Shown piece by piece: positions 8,751 to 16,679 of a DNA stretch of 64,000 bases. Each line of letters opens with the position of its first letter. The stretch's first letter is position 1. The notes below the pieces were generated by a model. It worked only from the letters and a program-made list of their open reading frames with translations. It did no database searches and was not told where the DNA came from. The DNA is from Rhodococcus sp. H36-A4 (lineage in GTDB: Bacteria > Actinomycetota > Actinomycetes > Mycobacteriales > Mycobacteriaceae). The DNA lies in NCBI RefSeq assembly GCF_027158005.1, contig NZ_JAPVLQ010000001.1, positions 186,001 through 250,000 on the forward strand, given 5' to 3'. The position numbers were made by a program, and so were the translations under genes.

Positions 8751-9713
8751 CTATTCATACGTGGTGAGTTGCGGCGCCCAATCGTCACTCAGACGTTCGG
8801 TCAGCCATTCACGCAAAGACGGACCGTAATCATCGCGTTCGAGTGCAAAGTCAACCGCAGCGCGTAGGTATCCCCCGGGATTTCCGAGGTCGTGTCGGGA
8901 ACCGCGATGTACGACGACGTGGACCGGATGACCCTCGTCGATCAACAGCGCGATGGCGTCGGTGAGCTGAATCTCGCCACCAGCACCCGGCTCGATGCGT
9001 CGCAAGGCGTCGAAAATCGCTCGATCGAGCAGATAGCGGCCTGCCGCAGCGAACAGTGACGGCGCATCTTCACGCTTGGGCTTCTCGACCATGCCGGTCA
9101 CCTTGAGGACATTCGGGTTCACCGCGTCGGGCACGGTTTCGACGGAGAAGACTCCGTAGGAGGAGACATCTTCTTCGGGTACTTCGAAGGCGCACAGCAC
9201 GGTGCCGCCGCGCTTGGCACGCACCCGGGACATCACGTCGAGTACACCTCGGGGAAGAACGAGGTCGTCGGGCAGCAGGACTGCCACGGCGTCTTCGTCG
9301 TCGTCGAGTACTTCTTCGGCACATGCGACGGCGTGCCCGAGCCCCAGAGGCTCGGATTGCACGACAGATTGGACATCGAGGAGCGAGGGAGCGACGCGGA
9401 CCTTCGCGAGCATCTTCAACTTGCCGCTTTTCTCGAGCTTCGTCTCGAGAACGAGATCCTCGACGAAGTGCGCGACGACGCCGTCCTTACCGGGCGAGGT
9501 GACGATAACGAGACGCTCGGCGCCGGAGTCGGCCGCTTCACCTGCAACGAGTTCGATTCCTGGTGTGTCTACGACCGGAAGCAGTTCCTTGGGAACGGTT
9601 TTGGTGGCAGGCAAAAAGCGTGTCCCCATGCCGGCGGCCGGAACGATCGCTGTCCGAAAGTGCCCTTGATGCCCGACATGCGTTATCGGAGCGTCTGCTG
9701 CGGCTTCTGTCAT
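8751..9713 (-). CDS. galU: UTP-glucose-1-phosphate uridylyltransferase
   Basis: A 320-residue GalU that makes UDP-glucose from UTP and glucose-1-phosphate, a precursor for galactan, trehalose and glycolipids. The nucleotide-binding AAGMGTRFLPATKTVPKE signature starts near residue 27, followed by VVDTPGIELVAGEA, and later the VVHRGSRHDLGNPGGYL block. The open frame runs much further upstream, but ATG 9713 (MTEAAADAPI) is preceded by AAGGTGGG and leaves the usual GalU length; ATG 9731 is a weaker alternative. It is divergent from fthC and followed 31 bases later by glp. Confidence 0.95.
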   Translation of the reverse strand: MTEAAADAPITHVGHQGHFRTAIVPAAGMGTRFLPATKTVPKELLPVVDTPGIELVAGEAADSGAERLVIVTSPGKDGVVAHFVEDLVLETKLEKSGKLKMLAKVRVAPSLLDVQSVVQSEPLGLGHAVACAEEVLDDDEDAVAVLLPDDLVLPRGVLDVMSRVRAKRGGTVLCAFEVPEEDVSSYGVFSVETVPDAVNPNVLKVTGMVEKPKREDAPSLFAAAGRYLLDRAIFDALRRIEPGAGGEIQLTDAIALLIDEGHPVHVVVHRGSRHDLGNPGGYLRAAVDFALERDDYGPSLREWLTERLSDDWAPQLTTYE

Positions 9714-9823
9714 GCTGCCCACCTTATCCATGGTCACCGCGGATCTCGCTCCGCGCCTGCCGACTGTTCCCGAGGTGCCTAGGCTCGACCCATGTTGCTG
9801 AAGACGATGCTGCTGGTAATGCT

Positions 9824-10402
9824 GTGAAACCGATCTCCAAGAAGGAGTGGCGCCTACGCGTCCTCGCATCTCGCCGTAACTCGACCGCGATGACCCGTGA
9901 AGACGAGTCGCTGAAACTCTGTCATGCCGCAGCCGAATCGGTGTGTGGCGCGTCCGCTGTTGCGGCCTATGTCCCGGTGGGAAGCGAACCGGGGTCGCTG
10001 GACATGCTCGACGCGCTTCGCCTTCGATCCCCGGTTGTACTGGTCCCTGTGGCCAGGGAACCAGGGCCTTTGCAGTGGGCAGAGTACACAGGGCGCGAAA
10101 ATCTGAAGGCCGCGCAATACGGCCTGTACGAACCGACGGGACCACCGTTGCCTTCCGCGCGAGTCGCGACGTGCGATGTGGTGTTCGTGCCTGCGCTAGC
10201 CGTAGATCGACGCGGAGTCAGGCTGGGTCGGGGTGCCGGCTTCTATGATCGAACACTCGATCTGGTCCCTGCCGGAACCCCGGTCATAGCGGTAGTTCGC
10301 GACTCGGAGTTGGTAGACGAACTCCCCGAGGAACCGCATGATCGTCGCGCCTCCCACGCCCTCACCCCGTCCGGCGGCCTCATTGTCTTGAGTCGGGAAT
10401 AG
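9824..10402 (+). CDS. fthC: 5-formyltetrahydrofolate cyclo-ligase
   Basis: A 192-residue 5-FCL/MTHFS protein that converts 5-formyl-THF to 5,10-methenyl-THF with ATP. The N-terminal ISKKEWRLRVLASRR is typical of the family, and the substrate-binding RLGRGAGFYDRTL motif corresponds to the family G-x-G-x-G-Y-Y-D-R. The frame is open from 9563 upstream, but that part is the antisense of galU; the GTG at 9824 gives the family length. The RBS is weak. Divergence from galU matches Rv0992c/Rv0993. Confidence 0.92.
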   Translation: MKPISKKEWRLRVLASRRNSTAMTREDESLKLCHAAAESVCGASAVAAYVPVGSEPGSLDMLDALRLRSPVVLVPVAREPGPLQWAEYTGRENLKAAQYGLYEPTGPPLPSARVATCDVVFVPALAVDRRGVRLGRGAGFYDRTLDLVPAGTPVIAVVRDSELVDELPEEPHDRRASHALTPSGGLIVLSRE

Positions 10403-10419
10403 CCGCCTGAATGGCAGCG

Positions 10420-10446
10420 TTGGCAGTCATGACTGTAGAGTGCTAA
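10420..10446 (+). promoter_or_regulatory. CIRCE-like (HrcA) operator before the Ruc/FmdB gene
   Basis: TTGGCAGTC, nine bases, then GAGTGCTAA. The CIRCE consensus is TTAGCACTC-N9-GAGTGCTAA, so the right arm is exact, the left arm matches 7 of 9 and the spacer is the canonical 9. It lies about 130 bases upstream of the FmdB-like gene on the same strand. HrcA control is inferred. Confidence 0.75.
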
Positions 10447-10574
10447 TGCTCTCTCCTTCTCGGAGAAGTTCCAGCAGTTTTTTCGGCACACCAGTGGTCT
10501 CGACCGAGCAATGGCGAAATCTCCATGGTGACCAGTCGAGCAGTTGACCAGTGGACCAGCGCGGAGGAACATCG

Positions 10575-10916
10575 ATGCCCACCTATTCATACGCCTGCAC
10601 CGAGTGCGAGAACCGGTTCGACATTGTGCAGTCGTTCAGCGAGGACTCACTGACTGTGTGCCCGCAGTGCAGCGGCAAGTTGCGGAAACTGTTCAATTCG
10701 GTCGGAATCGTGTTCAAGGGAACCGGGTTCTACCGGACCGACAGTCGTAGCGGCGCCAGCACAGCCAGCGAAAGCGCGGGCGAATCGAAGAGCGACAAGA
10801 GCGATTCCGCACCGGCGAAGACCGATGCGAAAGCCAAGGAGTCCAGCTCGAGCAGCGCGCCTTCGACGCCGAGCACCTCCTCTTCGACACCGTCGAAAGC
10901 AGCGGCAACCTCGTAG
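10575..10916 (+). CDS. FmdB-family zinc-ribbon protein, Ruc (Rv0991c)-like chaperone
   Basis: A 113-residue protein starting MPTYSYACTECENRFDIVQS. Two CxxC pairs (Cys8/Cys11 and a second pair in VCPQC near 33-36) form an FmdB zinc ribbon, and the rest is a low-complexity tail of Ser, Ala, Lys, Thr and Pro. This two-part design matches M. tuberculosis Rv0991c (Ruc), a redox-regulated holdase chaperone with a disordered C-terminus. ATG 10575 has a GCGGAGGA Shine-Dalgarno sequence about 7 bases upstream, so it is preferred over the earlier in-frame start at 10551. The upstream CIRCE-like site suggests heat-shock control. Confidence 0.88.
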   Translation: MPTYSYACTECENRFDIVQSFSEDSLTVCPQCSGKLRKLFNSVGIVFKGTGFYRTDSRSGASTASESAGESKSDKSDSAPAKTDAKAKESSSSSAPSTPSTSSSTPSKAAATS

Positions 10917-10997
10917 TTTCTCGTTTGTCCACAGGCCTCGGCGTTATCCACAGCCGGGGCCTGTTTCGACTGCTGATGCAGACAGTCCGTCGTTACG

Positions 10998-11669
10998 GTG
11001 AATCTCATGCCACAGCGACATGCTCGTCTCGATTCCACAATGTTGGATCGACTACTTGTTCGGCCGGGCTGGACTCGCACCGTGCTCGTCCGCCGCTCGA
11101 CGGCTGGGGCCCTTGCCTTTCTGGCGGCTGTGTTGTTCGTCAGGGATGCCGCTGCGACAGATCGCGTACCGATTGTCGTTGCGGCCCGCGATCTGGCTCC
11201 GGGTAGGCCCCTCCAGCCCGAGGACGTCCGGATTGCCGGCTACGAGCCGGGAACTGTTCCCAACGGCGTAATCACCGATATCGACGAAGCGACGACACAT
11301 ACAGTGGCGGGCCCGATCCGTGCCGGTGAACCTCTCACCGATGTCCGTCTCCTCACACCGCGGTTGGCGGGGGCAGCGCTCGGTTCGGCCGATGGCCGAA
11401 TCGTGCCCGTCCGCCTGACCGACGCCGCGGTCACAGATCTCTTACGCGAGGGCGACATCGTCGACGTGCTGACTGTCCAGGCCGACGGGGACGGCGGTGA
11501 ACAGAGTGCGCGAATTTTGACGACCGATTCCGTCGTCGTACTGATTTCGGAGAAAGACGCACGTCAGCGAAGCAGCGACCGAGTTGTACTCGTGGCGATG
11601 TCACCTGAGGATGCGACGGTTGTTGCCGCCGCATCCCTGGTCAGCTCACTGACCGTGACGTTCCACTGA
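10998..11669 (+). CDS. SAF-domain (CpaB/RcpC-like) membrane-anchored protein
   Basis: A 223-residue protein with one N-terminal hydrophobic segment (about 33-52) and a SAF domain typified by VPIVVAARDLAPGRPLQPEDVR and VAGPIRAGEPLTDVRL. SAF domains occur in CpaB pilus-assembly proteins and in antifreeze-like or flagellar P-ring proteins. No tad/flp pilus genes are in the window, so pilus function is not supported here. The start is GTG 10998 or ATG 11007 (MPQRHARLD). It follows the Ruc-like gene by 81 bases and may share its transcript. Its last 29 bases overlap the convergent gene. Confidence 0.8.
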   Translation: MNLMPQRHARLDSTMLDRLLVRPGWTRTVLVRRSTAGALAFLAAVLFVRDAAATDRVPIVVAARDLAPGRPLQPEDVRIAGYEPGTVPNGVITDIDEATTHTVAGPIRAGEPLTDVRLLTPRLAGAALGSADGRIVPVRLTDAAVTDLLREGDIVDVLTVQADGDGGEQSARILTTDSVVVLISEKDARQRSSDRVVLVAMSPEDATVVAAASLVSSLTVTFH

Positions 11670-12195
11670 CAGTGAGCCCGTGCCTGCCATCCGAGGGTGA
11701 ATCTTTCATATCCGACGCCTCGGTGTCGTCGACGTCCACCGAGCGGGCATCGAAGTGACCGGCGTAGGTCGCGAAGGTCGTGAACACCAGCGCACCGATC
11801 CGATCGGTGAAGACGATTTTGACGCCGAAAGAATCCGAGTTGTTGTCGCGACGGTGGCTTTCGAGAAAGACATCGCTGTGCAGGCTGTCGTCCGAGCGCA
11901 GAGGTCGATGCTCGATGGTGCGCTGTTCGGTCAGGCTCAGGACATAGGAATCGAATTCCGCGAAGACTTCTCGGAGCACGTACGACGCTGCGGATGTCGC
12001 CAGGTTTCGCTCCGCGTCGGCCCTGTGCTCCGTGTCCTCCACGTCAGCGGCTTTGGGGAACATCCACAGCAGATCCGATTGGTCTGCGCGTGTGGAGGCC
12101 GGATCGTAGAACTCGGACAGCCGGTGCCGCTTGCCCAGCACGCCTTCGATCCAGTCGCTCGAAGGCGCAAAAGTAGCGGCTCTGTGACGACTCAT
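11641..12195 (-). CDS. Conserved hypothetical protein, acidic
   Basis: A 184-residue soluble protein without signal peptide or membrane segments. It is rich in Asp, Ser and Arg, with a central SFGVKIVFTDRIGALVFTTFATYAG stretch that could form a small beta core and a disordered C-terminal 40 residues. I recognise no family. The ATG at 12195 is the natural start. Its 3' end overlaps the SAF-domain gene by 29 bases tail to tail, and the overlapping end encodes the least structured part of the protein. Confidence 0.65.
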   Translation of the reverse strand: MSRHRAATFAPSSDWIEGVLGKRHRLSEFYDPASTRADQSDLLWMFPKAADVEDTEHRADAERNLATSAASYVLREVFAEFDSYVLSLTEQRTIEHRPLRSDDSLHSDVFLESHRRDNNSDSFGVKIVFTDRIGALVFTTFATYAGHFDARSVDVDDTEASDMKDSPSDGRHGLTVSGTSRSVS

Positions 12196-12271
12196 AGCGG
12201 CATCCTATCCCGCCACAAGTTTGCACATCGAATACTGAGACAGATCACAGGAAGTAGTGGCATTCGATCCT

Positions 12272-12304
12272 GGTGACGACGCATCGATCGGACGCGTCGT
12301 CACC
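12272..12304 (-). terminator. Hairpin after the two-gene MspA-like operon
   Basis: Perfect 11-bp arms GGTGACGACGC (12272-12282) and GCGTCGTCACC (12294-12304) with an 11-base loop, 20 bases past the stop of the porin-like gene. There is no T tract on either side, so its action as a terminator is uncertain; it could stabilise the mRNA 3' end. Confidence 0.55.
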
Positions 12305-12324
12305 TGAGCACATGCATTCGGATT

Positions 12325-13050
12325 TCAGCCAATACTGAAGGGCTGTCCCCAGAGCGTCACAGTGGACGTCACCGCATCGTTTTCGATGGTGACGTCTACG
12401 TACGAACGGGCCTCCGCGAAGCCTGCGCAGCCAGACACACTCAAGGTTTCGTCGGCGAAGGTGAAGCCGCCTCCGTTGCCTTCGAACGGGAAGTCGTTGT
12501 CCGTTTCGGTCGCAACGGTGACGCCATCGATTTTCGCATTTGTCTCGTCGGCGACCAGCTTGACGTCGTTGAGCTGTCCCGGCGCGAGCTCCAGGTCGAG
12601 GCCTGCGCCGATCTCATAGGTGTTGGGCTGGGTACGGTCGATTTTCAACGAACTCAAGTCACCCGGTTCGACCGAAATGGTATTTCCCTGACCGAAGGTG
12701 GCGCCCACTCCGCCGCCGATGCCTGCTGCGAAATCGACCTGGCACCCGACGAGAAAGCCTGGTTCGATCTTTCCGCCACCGGGGTTGGAGGTCTCGACTG
12801 TGTAGTTGCCCGTCACCCACACGTTGCGCTGTGTCGGCGTGGCACCCATGGACGGAGAGATGAGCCCGCTTTGGCCGAAGCCTTTGACCGTCACCACTGT
12901 TCCGTCGATGAGAGTCTTGCTGATCTCGTTGTCCGGCAACGGCACGAACGTATCTGCGCTCGCTGCACCTGCCGACCAGAATCCGATTGCGACGGCACCG
13001 ACCGCCCCGAGTGCTGCGATGCGCGCAGCAACAGTTCTGTTGTTCTTCAC
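12325..13050 (-). CDS. MspA-family porin-like secreted protein (second of pair)
   Basis: A 241-residue exported protein. A Sec signal peptide (basic start, hydrophobic core to about residue 30, cleavage near AGAASA-DTF) precedes the mature domain. The FLVGCQVDFAAGIGGG strand, the long Gly-rich connection and the C-terminal TVTLWGQPFSIG place it in the divergent MspA-like family common in Rhodococcus and Nocardia. MspA proteins form octameric pores in the mycolate outer membrane; pore formation by this subtype is not established. Two Cys (in LVGC and VSGC) recur at the same places in the upstream paralogue. GTG start with AGGGG upstream. It follows the paralogue by 40 bases. Confidence 0.8.
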   Translation of the reverse strand: MKNNRTVAARIAALGAVGAVAIGFWSAGAASADTFVPLPDNEISKTLIDGTVVTVKGFGQSGLISPSMGATPTQRNVWVTGNYTVETSNPGGGKIEPGFLVGCQVDFAAGIGGGVGATFGQGNTISVEPGDLSSLKIDRTQPNTYEIGAGLDLELAPGQLNDVKLVADETNAKIDGVTVATETDNDFPFEGNGGGFTFADETLSVSGCAGFAEARSYVDVTIENDAVTSTVTLWGQPFSIG

Positions 13051-13090
13051 TGTGTCTGTTCCCCTCTAGGTCCTACGAAGTTCGAAAGTC

Positions 13091-13759
13091 TCAGCCGAGG
13101 CTGAACGGCTGGCCGTACAGAGTGCCTTTGTATCGGTAGTTTCCGGTGAGCTCGAGTGTTGTGTAGGACCGAGCCTGCGCGAATCCTCCACAGTTCTGGA
13201 CCGAGATCGCGACGTCCTGGTACTGGATTGCCGTAGTCGGTCCCGACACATCCTTGGATGCTATTTCGATCGCGGCGACTTCGCGGTCCTGCAACGGAAT
13301 GTCGAAGTCGGCACCGCCACCGATCTTGTTCTCGGTCTCACCTTCTCCGCCGATCAAGAAGGGAATGGGGAACAGAGTGATGATGTTGGTGTTGCCACCC
13401 TCGATACCGGCATCGAAATTCAACCCGAATTCGAGATCGGTCATATCGAGTTGGCATCCCACCAAGTAACCGGTCTTCAATGTTCCGGTCGAACCTTCGG
13501 GAACCTCGGACAGTGCCGTGCCGGTGGCCCACGCGTTTCGGTTCAGTCCGTTGAAAGCAATTTGAGGCGCAACCTTTGCGGACTCGTCGAAGTGCGCAAT
13601 CTTGTAGGGGCCGGCTACTTTCTCGCCGTTGGCCAATGGGACAAAAGTTTCTGCGTTGGCGGCACCGGCGGACAGCAGTCCGATACCTACGGACGCCACT
13701 GCCCCGAGTGCGGCCAGCCGGCCGAACCTGCGCAGCGCGAAAAAGCGAGACTCGTTCAT
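13091..13759 (-). CDS. MspA-family porin-like secreted protein (first of pair)
   Basis: A 222-residue exported paralogue of the next gene. The signal peptide runs to about AGAANA-ETF; the mature part shows TGYLVGCQLDMTDLEFG, an acidic GGEGETENKIGGGADF insertion and the terminal TLYGQPFSLG. The start was moved from 13771 to the ATG at 13759, because the first four codons contain the AGGGG Shine-Dalgarno sequence for it. Paired Cys residues match those of the neighbour (LVGC and VQNC). The two genes form an operon; the 240 bases upstream, shared with divergent mscL, carry the promoters. Confidence 0.8.
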   Translation of the reverse strand: MNESRFFALRRFGRLAALGAVASVGIGLLSAGAANAETFVPLANGEKVAGPYKIAHFDESAKVAPQIAFNGLNRNAWATGTALSEVPEGSTGTLKTGYLVGCQLDMTDLEFGLNFDAGIEGGNTNIITLFPIPFLIGGEGETENKIGGGADFDIPLQDREVAAIEIASKDVSGPTTAIQYQDVAISVQNCGGFAQARSYTTLELTGNYRYKGTLYGQPFSLG

Positions 13760-14012
13760 GGTTCCCCTCATGCAGCGTCAACTGAAAAGATTTTGCAATC
13801 CGACGGCCCTCACATGAAGCGAGGCGTTTCCCGGGGAAGGCTACTGGACGTTCGGCCTGCCGTCATGAGCAAACGGAATCAATTTTTACAAGAACGTTAT
13901 AGAGACAACAATCGAAGGACCAGCCGGCTTTCGCCCTGAACGTCGCTCATTCCGTTAACCTTTTCCAATAGCGCTATGCCGTCCATCGGCTCGACAGTAC
14001 TCGAGGAGAATC

Positions 14013-14489
14013 ATGCTCAAGGGATTCAAGGACTTCCTGCTCCGCGGAAATGTCGTCGATCTGGCCGTCGCGGTGGTCGTCGGCGCTGCGTTCACAGCCA
14101 TCGTCACCGCGTTCACGACCAACATCGTAAACCCGCTCATCGCGGCCCTCGGCGGTTCCAACGAATACGGGTGGGGATTCCAAATCACCTCGAGCCCTGA
14201 GACATTCGTCAATGTAGGCGCCGTGATCACGGCGGTCATCAACTTCATCATCCTCGCTGCAGTGGTGTATTTCGTACTCGTCCTGCCGGTGACTACCGCC
14301 AAGAAGCGGTTCGTCAGCGAACCCGACAAGGAACTCAGCGACGTCGACGTCCTCGTTCAGATTCGAGACATGCTGGCCGGTGGAACCGACGTCGGCCGCA
14401 GGCTCTCGACACCCGCGGATGACACCGGCGGCAGCGGCGAGGCAGTAGGCGATGCCGAAAATTCGGGCGGCGGATTGCACAGCAAGTAA
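14013..14489 (+). CDS. mscL: Large-conductance mechanosensitive channel
   Basis: A 158-residue MscL, the inner-membrane homopentameric channel that opens under membrane tension in hypo-osmotic shock. The N-terminal amphipathic segment MLKGFKDFLLRGNVVDLAVA and TM1 VVVGAAFTAIVTAFTTNIVNP are canonical, TM2 is at about 70-95 (VITAVINFIILAAVVYFVLV), and the C-terminal helix bundle is followed by a Gly/Ser tail. GAGGAGAA lies just before the ATG. mscL near pepD/moaB is a conserved actinobacterial arrangement, here with porin and lipoprotein genes inserted between. Confidence 0.96.
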   Translation: MLKGFKDFLLRGNVVDLAVAVVVGAAFTAIVTAFTTNIVNPLIAALGGSNEYGWGFQITSSPETFVNVGAVITAVINFIILAAVVYFVLVLPVTTAKKRFVSEPDKELSDVDVLVQIRDMLAGGTDVGRRLSTPADDTGGSGEAVGDAENSGGGLHSK

Positions 14490-14509
14490 GAAAAAACTTT
14501 TAGGACAAT

Positions 14510-14546
14510 GGCCCGCTTCCCCTGATCCCCTCAGCGGAAACGGGCC
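14510..14546 (+). terminator. Hairpin after mscL
   Basis: GGCCCGCTTCC (14510-14520) pairs with GGAAACGGGCC (14536-14546), one mismatch, 21 bases past the mscL stop. No strong T tract follows. It lies between convergent mscL and the lipoprotein gene and may serve as the mscL terminator. Confidence 0.5.
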
Positions 14547-14658
14547 TTCGGCCTACCTGAACCATCCGAGAGGTTGTACCGCCATCCCTCGGACAGTGAG
14601 ATTTCGAAACTCCTACGCCAAGCAGTTCACAGGGACAATTCCCCGGTTCACTCCAGGA

Positions 14659-15093
14659 TCAGAACTTTTGCAGTGGAAACTCAGCCAAAGTGACCGTCGT
14701 ACCGTCGTTGCCGCACGATGCTGCCACCGCCTCCGAGTTGTCGACGAACGCCTGACCCGAGGCGCTGTCGGCCTCGGTGAGTTCGAGCGAATCCTTCGGC
14801 AGCGCCGAGACAAGCGCTTCGATGTTCGCTTTCACCTCCTCCTCGGCCTGATCGGCGAGCGGGGAGATCTTGGCGAGCGCCGTGTCTTTGTCCGCGGTCC
14901 ACTGGACGGGGTCCCCGCCGACACCGGGGCCGGTTGTGGCGAGTGTCGTCAGTTCGTCGTGCGCAGATTTGAACTGTGCGCAGACATCGGCGTTCGCGCC
15001 CGAGGCCGAGCTGTCCGCCGATTCGCCACTGCCGCAACCGACTAGAGCAACCATGCCGGCAAAGGCAACGACGGGAATGAAAGTGAAGCGCAT
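14659..15093 (-). CDS. Small secreted lipoprotein
   Basis: A 144-residue lipoprotein. The signal peptide MRFTFIPVVAFAGMVALVGC ends in a clear lipobox (LVGC, Cys at residue 20), predicting lipid attachment at the outer face of the plasma membrane. The mature protein starts with a Ser/Gly/Ala linker and is mainly helical; two further Cys (in DVCAQF and ASCGND) may form a disulfide bridging its ends. The family resembles uncharacterised mycobacterial and rhodococcal lipoproteins; function unknown. It is transcribed toward mscL. Confidence 0.82.
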   Translation of the reverse strand: MRFTFIPVVAFAGMVALVGCGSGESADSSASGANADVCAQFKSAHDELTTLATTGPGVGGDPVQWTADKDTALAKISPLADQAEEEVKANIEALVSALPKDSLELTEADSASGQAFVDNSEAVAASCGNDGTTVTLAEFPLQKF

Positions 15094-15170
15094 TAATTAT
15101 CAGCCGTTTCTCGCGCACCGGAGCCCGCCGGGTCCGGTGCACGCATTCAGAGGAAGTTGGGGACGAACAA

Positions 15171-15207
15171 ATCGGGCCCGTCCGGAATAACTCCGGACGG
15201 GCCCGAT
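15171..15207 (-). terminator. Perfect 16-bp hairpin terminator after the MspA porin gene
   Basis: ATCGGGCCCGTCCGGA (15171-15186) and TCCGGACGGGCCCGAT (15192-15207) are exact complements around a 5-base loop. On the minus strand a short TTTG follows, so it likely ends the porin transcript 54 bases after its stop. Confidence 0.8.
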
Positions 15208-15260
15208 CAGGTTCAGCGCATCAGCGCTGGGGTGTGAAGCTTTCGATCAACCGATCGAGA

Positions 15261-15932
15261 TCAGTTGAAGGTCCACGGGACACCGTAGGTGACAGCAACG
15301 TCACCGGTGGAGCTGGTGACCGAGACATACGGGCGAACGCGAACGTTGCCGAGGATGCCGGTCGCGGTGCCGTGAGCGTTGGCGATCTGGATGGTGCCCG
15401 AAGCGCCTTCGGCGTCACCCTCGGTGCCCTGGATGCTGCCTGAAGCGGCGGTGGCGTCGACGATGCCGGGTCCGGGAGCGATATCCGCGGAGAAGCCAGC
15501 CTGCGGGAGAACGTTACCGAGGGACAGCGACGGAGATGCCTCGGAGATGGTTGCACCCAGCGAAGGCGTCTTGTATTCGAACGTCACCTTGCCGCCGAGG
15601 CTTGCCGGGTAGCCGACCTGGTAGCCGATGGCCACGGTGCCGTCGAAGTCTGCGGCGTCAGGTCCGGTAACGGTCCAGCCTGCGGTGCCGTTGGCGAACC
15701 ACTCGCGGGTGAGCGGGTTGCCGTCGAGCGGCGAGACGCTGTTGATGAAGGTGTCGGACAGCGACACGGTGATGGTGTTGCCGTTGGCGTCGACGACCGT
15801 GTTGGTGCTGTCGACTGCGGCGGATGCGGTACCGGTGCCGAGCACCAGGCCGATAACCGAAGCGCCTGCTGCAACTGCAACGCTCATGGACTTGAACCCA
15901 CGGCTACGCCGCGACTTCTGGATCTCCGTCAT
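15261..15932 (-). CDS. MspA-type mycolate outer-membrane porin
   Basis: A 223-residue porin precursor that follows M. smegmatis MspA almost block for block: SLSDTFINSVSPLDGNPLTR with EWFANG, the YQVGYPASLGGKVTFEY strand, GPGI near the middle, IQIANAHGTATGILG, and the ending GDVAVTYGVPWTFN. The signal peptide spans about residues 1-38 (hydrophobic VAAGASVIGLVLGTGTASA). MspA forms an octameric water-filled pore for small hydrophilic solutes. The constriction-loop segment is shorter than in MspA and lacks its adjacent Asp pair (here ATISEASPSLSLG), so selectivity probably differs. It is monocistronic, with a perfect hairpin terminator and a long upstream region. Confidence 0.92.
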   Translation of the reverse strand: MTEIQKSRRSRGFKSMSVAVAAGASVIGLVLGTGTASAAVDSTNTVVDANGNTITVSLSDTFINSVSPLDGNPLTREWFANGTAGWTVTGPDAADFDGTVAIGYQVGYPASLGGKVTFEYKTPSLGATISEASPSLSLGNVLPQAGFSADIAPGPGIVDATAASGSIQGTEGDAEGASGTIQIANAHGTATGILGNVRVRPYVSVTSSTGDVAVTYGVPWTFN

Positions 15933-16485
15933 TTACTTCCTCATCATGTTCAGTCCCAGCACAGTCGCACGGGAAGCTTGTGGCTTTCACCCTCGGTTCA
16001 CGACGGCAGCATTGCCGAGAATCCCCGAGCAGAACTTCGATCCTCGGATCGCGTTCTTTGTCAGTTCCGACCCAAAGACGTCGAACGTGTAAGTCCACGT
16101 CCTTGAAACCGGAAGCTGAGGGGAACATTAGAGGAGTTGCCGGATCGTGACAATCCCTACGATTGCCCGACGAAGGTGTCCCGTTCGTGATGTGTTTCGG
16201 GCAGGTGAACGACGTTGACAACATACTGACGAGTAACGCAGAACACATTTTCGGCGCCCGTGGCCGACCCGTTACAAACCTCACCGAGGAGCACACACGG
16301 CTTGAAGTGGGCAGACACTCAAGTAACACGCCTCACACTGTCGCCGAACGCCCCGAATATGAGGATTGAAATCACCGTGATCGGAAGCGCGACACCCATT
16401 TCGGGCTGACAAACAGTGCTAAAAACACGTAAACAACAAATGAACACACGTTCGATGCCACACGGAAAACGTGTCCTAGATCACA
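15933..16485. promoter_or_regulatory. Long gene-free region upstream of the MspA porin
   Basis: About 550 bases without a convincing gene, visibly richer in A and T than its neighbours. Short overlapping frames here have no family features and atypical codon use. Mycobacterial mspA also has an unusually long regulatory upstream region, so this probably carries the porin promoter. No specific promoter elements can be assigned. The GTG-N8-CAC pattern at about 16471-16484 could be a CRP-like half match, too weak to call. Confidence 0.4.
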
Positions 16486-16662
16486 TCAATAGTGGTGTGG
16501 CGGACGCTCCCGATCGAACCACTGGTCCGATCTCGTGTCCTCTGCGCCCGCCTGTTCATCGCCTGTCGTTTCCGGGAGGACGTCACCGAAGATACGAGCG
16601 AGCCGAGCCCGTTCGATTCGGGCTCGGCTCTCGTCGTGCTTCTCGTTGCTGTGCTCGGCCAT
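16486..16662 (-). CDS. Small acidic protein at the end of the pepD-moaB operon
   Basis: A 58-residue protein beginning MAEHSNEKHDESRARIERAR and ending RERPPHHY. It starts 17 bases after the moaB stop and has a perfect AGGAGG Shine-Dalgarno sequence at a good distance, which is strong support despite its size. The first 28 residues are a charged helix (with RARLARIFGDVLPET), the rest an acidic hydrophilic tail with a single Trp. I recognise no family, but position implies co-expression with MprAB-controlled pepD and moaB. Conservation in related genomes would settle it. Confidence 0.75.
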   Translation of the reverse strand: MAEHSNEKHDESRARIERARLARIFGDVLPETTGDEQAGAEDTRSDQWFDRERPPHHY

Positions 16663-16679
16663 GAAAGGAGGCCTCCTAC

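Noticed and set aside
12362-12619. Plus-strand frames opposite the MspA-like genes
   Set aside because: Pure antisense of clear coding genes with signal peptides; shadow frames of high-GC codon use.
15904-16329. 141-codon minus-strand frame upstream of the MspA porin
   Set aside because: Cys-rich, unstructured and overlapping the start of the porin gene; no family features and the region is AT-rich regulatory DNA.
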